The notes beneath the pieces are model-generated. The model saw only the letters and a program-made list of their open reading frames with translations, did no database searches and was not told where the DNA came from. From NCBI GenBank assembly GCA_030272155.1, contig CP126202.1:2108001-2172000 (forward strand): DNA of 64,000 nt, in the 5' to 3' direction. Shown in pieces: positions 1-10,807 of this stretch; positions within the stretch are counted from its first letter, which is position 1; each line of letters starts with the position of its first letter. The stretch comes from Tetradesmus obliquus (taxonomy: Eukaryota; Chlorophyta; Chlorophyceae; Sphaeropleales; Scenedesmaceae). The translations under genes and the position numbers were made by a program.

Positions 1-526
1 GTGCGATCCTTGTAGGTACTGCAGAATGTTGAGGTGTTGTATGGAGTTGCTGTAAGTAACCAAATTAAAAAACACATGTAGCTACAATCTGCAGTACCTA
101 TAGGTACTGCAGATTGTTGAGGTGTTGTGCGTTGGCCAAGTCCAGGACTCTTGATTCGGTGGTATGTGTTATGGTGTAATCTGCTGATATATTCCTTTGT
201 CTACAAGCTGTGCAAAGTCCCGTGACAATTAGGCACACGCCTTGCCAACACCTGTCAGCCTGGTCTAGGTTTTTGGAAGACCATGAGAAGGGAACAACCA
301 ATCTATGTGGCGTGCCTCAGCCTCATCAAGCGGCAAACCTTGGAAGTTCTGTAGGTTAAACTGCCTACGCCATTGCAACATGTGTCGCAGTGCATGATTC
401 CTTGTCGTCCCTTCAGCAAAACGTGCTCAGCCACCAATGATAACCAGTAATGATGAGTGTGAAGTGAACATGGGCTGTCCGGCTGTCCGGCATGGGAGGC
501 AGCAGCGGCGCGGCTCAGGCAACAAG
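1..526. other. Spacer, no gene recognised
   Basis: No convincing coding region is seen. The one visible structure is a direct repeat of about 30 bp near 11-43 and 97-130, both containing TAGGTACTGCAG followed by TTGAGGTGTTGT with a few mismatches. Confidence 0.4.
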
Positions 527-559
527 TTAGCCCACGTTGGCTACAGCTGAGCTCACAAC

Positions 560-1942
560 TTCAGCAGCAATGGCAGCAACAGCAAGTACAGCAGCAGCAG
601 CAGCAACAGCAGCAGCGGGAGTCATGGCAGGCAGCGGCTGATCACTATTGGCAGCAAGGTAGGCAGCAGGGTTTGCAGCTGCGCCTGCAGCTGCAACAGC
701 AATGGCAGCAACAGCAGCAACAGCAGCAGCAACGCGAGGCATGGCAAGCAGCTGCTGACCGCTTCTCGCAGCAGGGTAGTCAACAGGGCCAACAATTGCG
801 TTTGCAGCTACAACAACAGTGGCAGCAGCAGCAGCAGCAGCAAGAGCAGCAGCAGCCAGCACAGTCGACACAGCCGCAGCCACAGCAGACACATCACCGC
901 ATGCCGCGCCAGCAGGGGCAGCCTGTGCGTGCAGCGGTGTCGCAGCAGGAGTCCCCAGCAGCTACGCCACCCCTGTTGCATGAGAGCCAGAATGGTTTCA
1001 GGCCCAAGCGTAGCTGTGCGGAACATCAGCTGGTGCTCAGTGAAGTGTTGAGCGGGCGACAGGCAGAGGGCAAAGAATCGTTCTTGTTGTTTGTTGACAC
1101 GTACAAGGCATTCCCGACTGTGGCTTGATGGGTTGTTCCATAAGCTGTGGGAGAAGGGTGTACGAGGCAAGATGTTCCGTGTGTTGTACAACCTGTATCA
1201 AGGATCCCGGCGTTTGGTTTCGCATGAGGGTGAGGTCGCATACAGCTTCAGTTGTGATCTTGGCCTACATGAAGGTGATGTTATCTCTCCTACACTGTAC
1301 CTGTTCTTCATTGATGACCTGCTGCAGGAAGTGCATGCCAGGCACCCTGGTGTCACACTTCTCGGCCCCTGTGGTGCGCCAGCTACTTCAGTTGTGGCTG
1401 CCATGCAAGCTGATGATTTTGTTGCCGTATGTGACTCCCTGCAGGAAGCACAAGCAGTAGCTGCAACTGTTTACGCTTACAGTTGCAAGTGGCGCTTTCA
1501 GTTGAACAGTCTAAAGTCTGCTGTTGTGCATGTGGTCCCAAACAACATCCGCAGCCGGTTAACAGATTCTGGCATTGTGTGGAATGGCGTACCCGTGCCC
1601 GTGGTCTCTGAGTATTGTTATCTGGGCTTATGGTTCAATTCTGCATGCACATGGGACACACACATCACCAAAATGTTACAAAAGGCGGCACGTGTGTCTG
1701 CTAGCCTTATGCCGATTTGGAAAAGTCGGCGCATTAGTGTGGAGGTGAAGCGCATTGTGTTGCTTTCGTATGTTCGACCAATTGTGGAGTATGGTGCTGA
1801 AGTTTGGTACCCTCCGCTGTCTGGTGGTAAGGTGCTGTTGGGCAAGATTGACAAGTTGCAGGTTGACATCATCAGGAGTGCTATGCGTTGTGGCAAAGAG
1901 AACCCAGGTAACATAAACCAGGCGCCCAAGGGCCATACGTAG
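560..1942 (+). pseudogene. Degenerate LINE-type reverse transcriptase fragment behind a Gln-rich stretch
   Basis: CAG-rich sequence (about 560-870) encodes poly-Gln. From about 985 the frame carries a reverse transcriptase start region, QNGFRPKRSCAEHQ, then FVDTYKAF, as in the RVT_1 domain of non-LTR retrotransposons. The frame breaks near 1118-1128, where about two bases appear to be missing, and resumes in another frame with WLDGLFHKLWEKG, LHEGDVISPTL and the polymerase box QADDFVAV near 1405. The usual aromatic residue before ADD is replaced by Gln, so the copy is probably dead. The frame ends at 1942 after the thumb-like part. No endonuclease domain or poly-A tail is visible, so this is a 5'- and 3'-truncated relic. 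Family placement (LINE rather than group II intron) is inferred from the motif spacing. Confidence 0.75.
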
Positions 1943-2403
1943 CTCACATTTCGCTTACAGAGCTGCTGAGCACTTCACTGCCGCCGCTGCTGCTTCTGCT
2001 GGTGCTCATACCGTCTCAGCAATAATGGCAGCACAGACGGCAGTGGAGTTGCTGCAGAGCGGCCCTCTGCGCACTGCAGCTAGAGGCCGCAGCTCTGCAT
2101 TTGCTCCGATTTTACACCTGCACAGACAGTGCACACGATTCCCAGTGCAGCGCAAATTGTCAGCAACATACCAGCGACCCATGCATCATTAGCACGTGTG
2201 CATGCGCTTTTTGTTCAGATGTGCTTGCTGCATGTATCTGCGGGCGCTCACCAGTGCACTGTAATGCGCTTGGTGCATGCGGCTGTACGCACTCGGCGCT
2301 GTTGTGTCAGCTGCGCCATCTGCTGCAGGATTCAAGGGCGTGCAACAGAACTGCTGCATCCTGGCTGCTGCTTCTGCAGTACCTGCCAGATGGCCAGGCA
2401 TCA
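1943..2403. other. Spacer, no gene recognised
   Basis: GC-rich sequence with short open frames that are not convincing. It contains a small palindromic run, TGTTACAGCCTGTAACAGG, near 2411-2430. It lies between the LINE relic and the 3' end of COX17. Confidence 0.35.
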
Positions 2404-3375
2404 CTACCAGCCTGTTACAGCCTGTAACAGGCTGTGACAGGCTGTACATTGGCTTGCTGCTGCTGCTACTGCTACTGCTGCTGCTGCTGCTGCATGCCTG
2501 CAATGACGTGATGGTGGTGTTGTTCTCTGAAGTGAAACCCCCACTGCTAAAGTCAAAACCCCACTGCTGCTGATGCTGCTGTTGCTCACATTGAAGCCCT
2601 CCATTCTGAGGCAGGCCTTGTGAGCCTCAATCAGAGCCTGGCAGTAAGCATTCTCCTCGCCTGCGCAGAACAGCATGGAATGGCATAGATTTGCATGCTT
2701 GGATATACAGGGTTGCACTACTGTACGGATTTTGCAATGTCAGTCGCTGCAATCCTGCTGCTGGTGTATCAAACGCTGGCGTTGCAGAAACATGCAGCAA
2801 CTTTGATACTGCACCCAACTCAAGCTGATGAACAGACGACAGCAGTCACTGAACCGCTGCAGGGACAGGGATTGCACACAGGCAGGCGCTGCAAAGGGAC
2901 AATGCAGACCTGCGATATTCAGACCTTCGTGAAAACCAACCACAAGACGGACAACATTCCAGAAATGCAACATGCAGTGAGCCTGACTTCTGCCAAGGTA
3001 ACTGCACAGGGCAAAACCTCTGCTTCGGCACACTCTTTGTTCAACCCTATTGCAGTCACTGCAGGAACAATTATGCTGGTGCTCACCATTAGTGGCAATA
3101 CATTCGTCTCGTAGACGCTGCATGGCAGAACTCAGACAGTTAGGCACAGAGCAGTCGGTTTGCAAGCATGAGCAGCTGCACCACAGACTGGGAAAACAGC
3201 ACAGCAGCATGCACCCTCCTGAGATGACGCAGATCGCACTAACTGTTATGTTGCAACTCATCAGGCGTTCACTGACCTTTGTGTCTGGGCAGGCGCAGCA
3301 GATCTTCTTCTTTGGCTTTTCTGGTTCTGGCACAGCAGCAGGCTCTGCCGCCTTGCCAAACTTCCACCAGGACAT
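2404..3375 (-). CDS. COX17: Cox17 copper chaperone for cytochrome c oxidase
   Basis: Cox17 is the twin-CX9C copper carrier of the mitochondrial intermembrane space that loads Sco1 and Cox11 during complex IV assembly. Three exons can be placed on the minus strand: 3277-3375 (MSWWKFGKAAEP through CCACPDTK), 3087-3117 (RLRDECIATNG) and 2590-2660 (EENAYCQALIEAHKACLRME then GFN). Introns are GT-AG with phases that fit. The copper-binding CC pair in KKICCACPDTK and the cysteines of DECI, AYC and KAC are all present. The first 67 codons match the usual full length of about 65-75 residues. The 3' end is unresolved. Plant Cox17 ends GFNV, but here the frame reads on through GTGAGC, itself a good 5' splice site, for about 60 Ser/Ala-rich codons to a TAG at 2404. 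Either the protein is extended or a tiny last exon was missed. Confidence 0.87.
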
Positions 3376-3816
3376 GCCTAAAAACGAACAGATATGTCAG
3401 ATCGACACGTTCGTGAGCAACAACAGGCAAGCAGCGAGCGCACGCAGCTGGATGGTGCACTGTTTGCACGTTGCGGGTGACTTCAAGTAGGTGAAGTTTT
3501 GAGACAAGCAAAGCGTTCATCTCCTGTATTGATCTTAGCATTGCTTGAACTGCGTGGGACGAAATCAGACACTCAAATGAGTGATAGTGACAGAGCTCCG
3601 TACGCAGCTGACAGGCACGGCATGCAGGGCATGGTGGTGCCTGCAGCAGGGCGTATTACAACCATTCTTGAGTCTGTACTACAGTTTTTTTTGCAGACTC
3701 TGCACACACCACAGTAGCCAGCACCTACTTGCTCCAGTCCCAGGGCCTGTCCGGCTGCTGCAGCACACAAACATACATTCTTGTCGGTTTTCGAAGCAAG
3801 TTGGTACCTTTGAACA
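3376..3816. promoter_or_regulatory. Divergent intergenic region between COX17 and EIF1AD
   Basis: This 441-bp gap separates the ATG of COX17 (minus) from the ATG of EIF1AD (plus), so it must contain both 5' UTRs and promoters. No clear TATA box or named regulatory site is visible. The promoter role is inferred from gene orientation only. Confidence 0.4.
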
Positions 3817-5299
3817 ATGGGTCAACGGCGCAAACACATGCTGCAGACTGCCATCACCCAAGATGTGCAGCCACCAGCAGACAACCAGCAAATAGTGCGA
3901 GCTCTGGGCACCAGGGGAGGCAACATAGTAGAGGTAAGAAGCAACACTTCAAGACGCAACTTTTGGCGTGGCAGTTGAGCTACAGACATCACCAGCAGCA
4001 CCGAATGTGGCAGTCGCAGCAGTAGCACTGTTGGCAGCAGCAACAGCAGCAGCAGCAGCAGCAGCAGCAAACTTGCATGCATCTGCTCTAGCTGCAACCC
4101 ATTTGCTCGCTGTATCTCCGGCCGAGTATTCCACTTGCGCCACACAGCTGTGCGTGATGCCAGCCAAGTTCATCTGCAATCCAAACTCCACACAAGTTCG
4201 AAAAATGCATCCTGTGTCACTGCAGGTGGAGTATCCCAATGGCACAACCACCCTCTGCATGATGCCAGCCAAGTTCAACCGCAAGCTGTGGGTGCGCAAT
4301 TTCACATTTAACAAACACGCATCGTGTGCTCCTGCGACCACTGCATTTACAGGTGGAGTACCCAAATGGCACCACCACCCTCTGCATGATGCCAGCCAAG
4401 TTCAACCGCAAGCTGTGGGTGCGCCGCGGCGGCTTTGTTATTATTGAACCAAGCCCAGAGGCTGAGCAGGACGCGGGCAGCCGAGTCACTGGCACCATTG
4501 CCACAGTGCTGTACGAGGAGCATGTGAAGCAGCTGAAGAAAATGCCTGGGGTCTGGTGAGTAACACCAACGTTGTTGGTTTTACAAGTTCTTCAGGAATT
4601 GAATGGTTGAGGTCTAAGGTGTAGGGCGGCGGCTTCCGCATCATAGAGCCAGACCAGAGGCTGAACAAGATGCGGGCAGCAGAGTCACTGGCACCATTGT
4701 TACGGTGCTGTACGAGGTGCATGTCAAGCAGCTGAAGAAGATGCCAGGAGTGTGGTGAGTAACACCAAGGTTGTTGCCTTTACAGGATCTGCAGGGTTTG
4801 AGAATATCGTTTGAGGTGTTCAGGTGTAGGGCGGCGGCTTTCTGATCATAGAAGCAAGCCCAGAAGCTGAGCAGGACGCTGGCAGCAGAGTTACTGGCAC
4901 CATTGCTGCTGTGTTGTTTGAGGAGCATGTGAAGCAGCTGAAGAAGATGCCAGGAGTGTGGTGAGTAACACCAAGGTTGTTGCATTTACAGGATCTGCAG
5001 GGTTTGAGGTGTTCAGGTGTAGGGCGGCGGCTTTCTGATCATAGAGGCAAGCCCAGAAGCTGAGCAGGACGCTGGCAGCAGAGTTACTGGCACCATTGCT
5101 GCTGTGTTGTTTGAGGAGCATGTGAAGCAGCTGAAGAAGATGCCAGGCGTCTGATGAGCATCAGCGCTCGCAGAGGCTTGTTGCTAGCTGTTGCTGCGTT
5201 GAAGTGCCGTTGATGCTGGTGCAATTGCTGACAATCTGTGTCTGCCTGCTGCTTGCATCTGCTGTATTCACAGGCCTGAGGAGTTCACAGCAGCAGCAG

Positions 5300-5346
<47 letters not shown>

Positions 5347-5736
5347 TCTGGCGGCTCTGACCTGCCGCCCTCAGGCTCAAAAAGCGGATCAGAAGCAGAA
5401 GCAGATGATGCAGATGATGATGGCATACAACCTAGCATACAACCCAGCAGCAGCGCAGCAGCAGCAGGCGAGCCGCGGCACAGCAGCAGCAGCAGAGCAG
5501 CAGCAGCAGGGCAGCGGTCAGGCAGCAGTATAGCAGCTGGTGCAGGACCTAATAGTGCAGCAGCAGCAGCAGCAACAGCAGCAGCGGGTGTTGCGGGAGT
5601 GCAGTTAGAAGATCAAGCAGAAGAGAGTGAGAGTGAGAGTGATGATGGGCTGCCTCCGCTGCAGCAGATACACAACAGGCGCGTGGTGCATTATGCAGCT
5701 GACTCAGAAGACAGCAGCGACGAGGACACAGAGTAG
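3817..5736 (+). CDS. EIF1AD: eIF1A-domain protein, EIF1AD type (S1-like OB fold)
   Basis: The product is 260 aa from three exons: 3817-3933, 4353-4555 and 5274-5736 (phases 0 and 2, 261 codons with stop). Residues 1-39 contain the basic MGQRRKH start and DNQQIVRALGTRGGNIVE. Residues 40-106 give VEYPNGTTTLCMMPAKFNRK, LWVRRGGFVIIEP and EEHVKQLKKMPGVW, matching the eIF1A-type OB fold of EIF1AD (probable RNA binding, nuclear). The C-terminal half is low-complexity Ala/Ser with acidic patches and ends in IHNRRVVHYAADSEDSSDED, echoing the NRRQY plus acidic tail of animal EIF1AD. The intron before exon 2 contains two damaged copies of the start of exon 2. The intron after it contains three damaged copies of its end. 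Reading these copies breaks the frame, so correct splicing must use the last acceptor and the first donor. Confidence 0.85.
4121..4298 (+). repeat. Two upstream echoes of EIF1AD exon 2, 5' edge
   Basis: Positions 4121-4197 hold a diverged copy encoding EYSTCATQLCVMPAKF. Positions 4226-4298 hold a near-identical copy, VEYPNGTTTLCMMPAKFNRK LWVR, preceded by a usable TGCAG acceptor. After about 25 codons both leave homology where exon 2 continues RGGFVIIEP. The intact exon follows at 4353. Confidence 0.85.
4625..5153 (+). repeat. Three downstream echoes of EIF1AD exon 2, 3' edge
   Basis: Copies at about 4625-4754, 4831-4960 and 5023-5153 repeat the second half of exon 2 (GGFLIIEASPEAEQDAG ... 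KQLKKMPGVW). The first is frameshifted. The first two keep a GTGAGT donor. The third has lost it (CTGATGAGC). Each is preceded by GTGTAGGGCGGCGG, so each unit includes some intron. The last two are nearly identical, which implies recent duplication or conversion. Confidence 0.87.
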
Positions 5737-5794
5737 ACTGTGACTGAGATGTCCCGTCAAGCTTGGCAGGGCTGTTGCTAGGGTGGCCAGCCGC

Positions 5795-5798
5795 CACC

Positions 5799-5858
<60 letters not shown>

Positions 5859-6023
5859 CTTGTGACACGTGACCTGGCCCCTCATCGCGCATCAGAAGCA
5901 GAAGTAGCAGACGATGACAGCCGGAGACAGCGCTGCAGCAGATCAACAAATGGCGCGGGGTACACTATCATAGTGCATCACGCAGCTGACTCAGAAGACA
6001 GCAGCGACGAGGAGACAGACTGA
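5795..6023 (+). pseudogene. Degraded second copy of EIF1AD last exon
   Basis: After the EIF1AD stop a CAG run encoding poly-Ala is followed by a diverged copy of the exon 3 tail. It ends HHAADSEDSSDEETD and a stop, against HYAADSEDSSDEDTE in the real exon. It has no upstream exon and probably lies in the 3' UTR or just beyond. Confidence 0.75.
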
Positions 6024-7099
6024 TGGCAGGCACACTGTGTTGCTTACGATTTCAGTGGGTTTCAAACAGCCTGAGGCTGTTGCTTACGATTTCAGTGATT
6101 TTCAATGATGTGACGACCTCTTGTGCGTCACTGTCAGGCACTCTCATTGTACATTAGCTTGCTCATGTTTTGTCCTGGCAGTTCATCAGCCCTTCAGGTC
6201 CATGGTTTCCATCTTGCGCAACGCAGTGTTGCGCGCACTGCTGCAGGCTGCAGCTAGAGCCATGCATGTTGGTGGTGCGCCTTTGGTGTGTCTGGCATCT
6301 GAGCATGTGTTTGGGGCTGCAACTTGCAGCCTGCAAGGACACAGTGTGTCTGGTGGCACGCTCTGCGTCGTGTACATGTACGTGTGGGGTGTGAGGGCAG
6401 CTTGGACCGCGCAGTGCTCGTTGTAAGTCACGGACTACAACTGTACGTCAAGACTAAACTCCCACATCACGGTGATGATCACCCACATCAGCAGAGCTTC
6501 ACGTACTATGTAGTACGTAGTACTATCTTTCCGAACGATGAATGAATGAGAAAGTTTCTGGCAGTGCTGCACGGCTCAGCCGTATGTCAACCATGCCAGG
6601 CTAATGAAGTTGGCATAGAGAGCTGTCTATCCTCTCAATAGTCACTTATGGCTCCTTGCACCATCTTAGTATGAGCCACAACAGGCTAAACACATAGGTA
6701 CAGAAGCTAGGGGCTACGTACTTTGTACATCTGTACAGGTGCTGATGTCATTGACACCACGTTACAGGCTCAGCGGCACAGCTGCTACTCGGACGAACGT
6801 GAACAGCCACTTCAGCTGACTGTCCGGCACCATCACTTGTCACACAGCCTGACACAAGCCTGGCGGGCTGACTCCAAAACACGCTGTCACACGCTTTCTG
6901 GCATGCACATGTTGTCCAGCCACGCCACGCGGGCAGTGCTGTGCCCCTTGCCCGTGCCGGCGCTACCCGCAGCGCTGTGCCCCTCAACCGTGAACTTAAG
7001 TTGCACTGCGTTCCGGTCTCTGGACAGTGTGGTGTTGAGCCGCCCACAGCCGCCACCGCTGCTGCTGGTGCTGCTGCTGCTGCTGCTGCTGCTTAGCCA
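6024..7099. other. Convergent intergenic region
   Basis: This lies between the 3' ends of EIF1AD and the uS10m gene. No gene is recognised. There is a palindromic stretch near 6500-6530 (ACTATGTAGTACGTAGTACT). A segment near 6645-6700 (CACCATCTTAGTATGAGCCA and following) resembles 61225-61285. Confidence 0.35.
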
Positions 7100-7823
7100 C
7101 CCAGTCAGTTATCAGCTGTCTGCTGTCTCCTTGCTGTCACCAGGCAGCATGGTCTCCAGCCGCGCCGCGGGCGGCAGCGCCAGCTCAATGCGGATGTTGC
7201 GGCTGGACTGCTGCTGCTGCTGCTGCTGCATTCAAGCGTCCGCTGAACCATTATCCTCACTGGGCAGCATTGTTGCCAGGCGCTGCTCATCTGGCAGTGA
7301 CAGCTCACTGCTGCTGGCTGCGTCGGCAGCACTGCTGCTGCTGCTGCTGCTGCTGCCTGGGCCCCCAGTTGCGTATCAACTGTCCGCCGCACTCTTGTTG
7401 TTACTAGGCAGCATGCTTTGCAGCCGCTGCTCATCTGGTAGTGTCAGCTTGCTGCGGCTGGGCCAATGCTGCTGCTGCTGCTGCTGCTGCTTTCAAGCGT
7501 CCGCTGAACCTTTACTGTCACTAGGCAGCATGCTTTGCAGCCGCTGCTCATCCGGCAGTGCCAGCTCGCGCCTGCTGGACTACTGCTGCTGCTGCTGCTT
7601 TCAAGCGTCCGCTGAACCTTTACTGTCACTAGGCAGCATGCTTTGCAGCCGCTGCTCATCCGGCAGTGCCAGCTCGCGCCTGCTGGACTACTGCTGCTGC
7701 TGCTTGTCTCAAGCGTCCGCTGAACCCTTGCTGTCACTAGGCAGCATGCTTTGCAGCCGCTGCTCGTCGGGCAGTGCCAGCTCGCGCCTGCTGGACTACT
7801 GCTGCTGCTGCTGCTTATCCCAA
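7100..7823 (-). repeat. Tandem echoes of the uS10m last-exon tail
   Basis: On the minus strand at least six units of about 80-130 bp repeat the end of the last uS10m exon, reading LALPDEQRLQSMLPSDSKGS ADA then TGA. They are separated by CAG runs, at about 7716-7790, 7601-7690, 7497-7580, 7386-7460, 7231-7310 and 7118-7180. Divergence rises with distance from the gene. They lie beyond the real stop codon, so they are presumably 3' UTR or flank. The long plus-strand frame here (Leu/Cys/Ser runs) is a shadow of the CTG repeats. Confidence 0.85.
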
Positions 7824-8657
7824 TCAAGCATCCGCTGAACCTTTACTGTCAGCAGGCACCATGCTTTGCAGCCGCTGCTCATCTGGCAGCGCCAGCTCGC
7901 GCCTGCTGGCTGCGTCAGCAGCTGCATGCCACTGCTGCAGCAGCAGCAGCAGCAGCGCGTGGTTGGCCTGTCCCAACTGCTGGTAGGCTGCTAGGCCTGC
8001 TGCTGCTTGTGAGGAGGCCACCTCAGCCTGGCGCACCTGTTCAGACAGCAGCAAAGGTTGCGGCAAAAAAAGGAGTAAGAGAGGTGCCTGCAGGTGGAAG
8101 ATACAATATGCGTGTCTGGGGCGTGTCCCCTCAGCCGCACAAGCCTCATGGCAGCAGCATAGGTGACAGTTAGTTAAGCTGGCGGCAAAAACTGCAGCGC
8201 GTGGTAAGCTGCCAGGCCTGCTGCTGCTTGTGAGGAGGCCACCTGGCGCACCTGTCGAAAGTAGATGTAAGGTACAGCAGGCAGCATGCACCACAGCAGA
8301 CAGCAAGTGTGAGCAGAGTGCTCGGGACACACGACACATGCATGTGCATTCCACAGCCTGCCAGGCTTGACGGCAGCAGCATGAGAAAGCTTACAGATAT
8401 ACACTATACGCTACTGGTGTCGATTCCAACAAGCGTCTAGCGCTTTGCTGCATACCTTGCCGTATTTGAGCATGGCATGCATCTATTGTTCAGACTGAAA
8501 CAACCTATGTGTGTTGCACTGCGACTAGGCCACATTAACGCCTCACTCACCTTGCCGTATTTGAGCATGGCATGCATCCACTCCGCTGCAGGCAGCTGCT
8601 GCTGGCCAGGCTGGTAGAAGGCCATCAGGTAGGGGAACAGCTTGTGCCTGCAGCAGC

Positions 8658-8705
<48 letters not shown>

Positions 8706-8854
8706 TGTGGGTGACACTCTTGTGTATACATCAGGTCAACACGATGAAGGTCACCATGCCGAGCGAGGATGCTGTGAGCAGCCCGCCTGCAAGCGATTAT
8801 GTTGAGAATGAAGCAACAACTTCCATCTGCCGCTCCAACCACAAGTCAACAGAA

Positions 8855-8893
<39 letters not shown>

Positions 8894-10807
8894 ACCTGTC
8901 CAGCACATCCAGCTTCATCTGCAGCATCGCCTTGTCAATGGCAGCAGCAAGCGCCAGCTGCTGCTGCTGCTGCCCATCCCCACTGCCATCCTCCGCTGCT
9001 GCTGCTGCTGCATCAGCTGCTGCAACCATGTTACTGACTTGCAGCTGCTGAGCCACTGCATCTGCCAGCTGCCGCCCCGGCATCTCAGCAGCAGCAGCAG
9101 CAGCCTGCGGCAGCGCCGACAGCGCCCCGCCAGCTGCAGCAGCGGCTGCTGCTGCTGCCTGCCTGCCGTCAGCAGTCTCTTGCCAGCGCCCGTAGTTTTG
9201 CACCCCTGACAGCTTCAGCCGCTGCTGCAGCAGCTGCTGGTGCATTGACTGCCGCAACCCCTGCAGCGACTGCTGCAGCGCTGCATAGCTGCTGCTGTCT
9301 GCCTCCTGCTGCTGCTGCTGCTGCTGGGGGTCTGCCGGCGCTGCCGCTCCAAAGAGGTGTGCGAAGCGCTGTTTGTGGGAAGCCAGCAGTGGGGTGTCTG
9401 CTGCTGCCTGCTGTGCTGCTGTGGTGGGCAGCAGGTGGCTGCTGCTTGTCACTTTGACCAGCAGCTCCACACCGATGAACTTGTAGAGCTTGAGGGAGTC
9501 CAGGAACCATGCAAGCTCTGCAAGCAAAGACAGCAGAACAAATGTTACTTTGACCAGCAGCTCCACTCCGATGAACTTGTACAGTTTCAGGGAGTCCAGA
9601 AACCATGCCAGCTCTGCGTATACACGCGCGGCGAACAGTTGGCCATCTATCAGCAGCTGCTGTAACTGATAATACACTATCGCTGCACTAACACCAGCAC
9701 CAGCAGCAGTAGCAGCAGCTGCAGCAGCAGCACTCACCTGATGCGTTGTTAGTGGCGTAGGTGATGACGCGCGTCTGCGTGATGCGCGCAAACTGCTCCC
9801 GGCTGGTCTTGTGTACATGGGGCCCCCGGATGACAGTCCAGTGCTTGCGCTTGGTGGGCACTGCTGCATCGCCAATGGGCATAGCCTGTATGCCGTGGTG
9901 CAACAAGAACGACAGCAGAGTGCAGCATAGTTTTCAAGAACGAGTGTTCAGGTGATCAGCGTGCGGGTGTGCCTGGTGGGCACTGCTGCGTCACTAATGG
10001 GCATTGCCTGCAGAGCGAGAGGGCAGCATAGTACTTGTGGTGGGGTGTGCAGCATAAAGCAGCAAGTTGAGAGGAGCCATGATGGGCCTGATGCATGTAG
10101 GTGTTTATTTGAAGCGCCGGATGATATGCAGGCAGTGAACAATGCAGAACGGGGGTGCAAGGCAGAGAGGAGTGCCCTTTTGGTTGCCGCAGGGAAAAAA
10201 CAGAGTTGGATGCTATAGCAGGCGCTGGTCCTGACCAACTGCTTGCTGCAAAGCAGAATCCATAGATGTTCGTGCCACAGGGGTGACAAGTCAGCCTGGT
10301 AGCAGCATTGCTGCTGCTGCTGCTGCTGCCGCCGCTGCCAGCCCATGGCCCACAAAGCACAGCAGCTCTCACCAGCTTAACGTAAGGCACTCCTGTGTCT
10401 CCCTTCTTCCATCCTGGTGGCAGCACCTCGCTGCTTTTGGGAGCAAAGTGCACAAGCAGCAGGTCCCGGATCACTGTGCTGGCTAGCTTCAGGAACTTGA
10501 GATCGTGCGCTTTGACTGTTACTTTGACAGCGTAACGACTAGCAGGAGGCAGCGAACGCTGCGGGCTCCAGCTGAGCTCCTGCGGCCGGCCTGCTGCTGC
10601 TCGTCTGTACTGCTGCGATGCGTCTGCCTGATCATCTGCGCCCGCATCGCTACTAGTTGATTGAACAACGGATGCTGCTTGGTACAGTCGATGCTGCGCG
10701 CCTGCTGCTGCGGGTAGCAGCTGCTGCAGTGCCAGGCACGCACTGGCCTGCTGCTGCTGTTGGCTGAGCAGGGCGAGTCTCGCTATCCGTACTAGACTCA
10801 TTCTCAC
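7824..10807 (-). CDS. MRPS10: Mitochondrial small ribosomal subunit protein uS10 with long C-terminal extension
   Basis: The model is five exons: 10373-10807, 9738-9885, 8896-9517, 8551-8647 and 7824-8036. They total 505 codons with stop and all phases agree. Residues 1-50 (MRMSLVRIARLALLSQQQQQ) look like an Arg-rich mitochondrial presequence. The uS10 fold follows: YAVKVTVKAHDLKFLKLAST (exon 1), PTKRKHWTVIRGPHVHKTSR then EQF (exon 2, the signature segment) and ELAWFLDSLKLYKFIGVELL (start of exon 3). uS10 sits in the head of the small subunit. About 300 residues follow that ordinary uS10 lacks: a Gln/Ala-rich helical stretch, then FPYLMAFYQPGQQQLPAAEW in exon 4 and a helical last exon (VRQAEVASSQAAAGLAAY). 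I do not recognise this extension. It could belong to a second gene if an exon boundary is wrong, but the continuous phase argues for fusion. Echo copies flank exons 2-5. Confidence 0.8.
8193..8251 (-). repeat. Upstream echo of uS10m exon 5, 5' edge
   Basis: On the minus strand, an acceptor (TTTCGACAG) is followed by GTGCGCCAGGTGGCCTCCTC and the sequence for SSQAAAGLAAY. This copies the start of exon 5 at 8036 with a small deletion. It leaves homology after about 19 codons. Confidence 0.8.
8456..8482 (-). repeat. Downstream echo of uS10m exon 4, 3' edge
   Basis: A 27-bp exact copy of the end of exon 4 (coding MHAMLKYGK) is followed by GTATGC, a possible 5' splice site. The intact exon ends at 8551 with GTGAGT. 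Confidence 0.8.
9547..9613 (-). repeat. In-frame upstream echo of uS10m exon 3, 5' edge
   Basis: On the minus strand an acceptor (TATACGCAG) leads into a copy encoding ELAWFLDSLKLYKFIGVELL VKV. Then come GTAACA and, about 30 nt later, TTGCAG and the intact exon 3 at 9517. The offset between copies is 96 bp, a multiple of three, and no stop intervenes. Inclusion of the echo would give an in-frame tandem duplication of this helix, unlike most other echoes. Confidence 0.82.
9956..10011 (-). repeat. Upstream echo of uS10m exon 2, 5' edge
   Basis: CTCTGCAG is followed by a copy of the exon 2 start coding AMPISDAAVPTR (intact exon: AMPIGDAAVPTK). Homology stops after about 15 codons. Confidence 0.8.

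Noticed and set aside
6723-7838. 371-codon plus-strand frame rich in Leu, Cys and Ser
   Set aside because: It is the antisense shadow of CTG tracts and repeated uS10m exon tails. The minus strand gives the meaningful peptide repeats.
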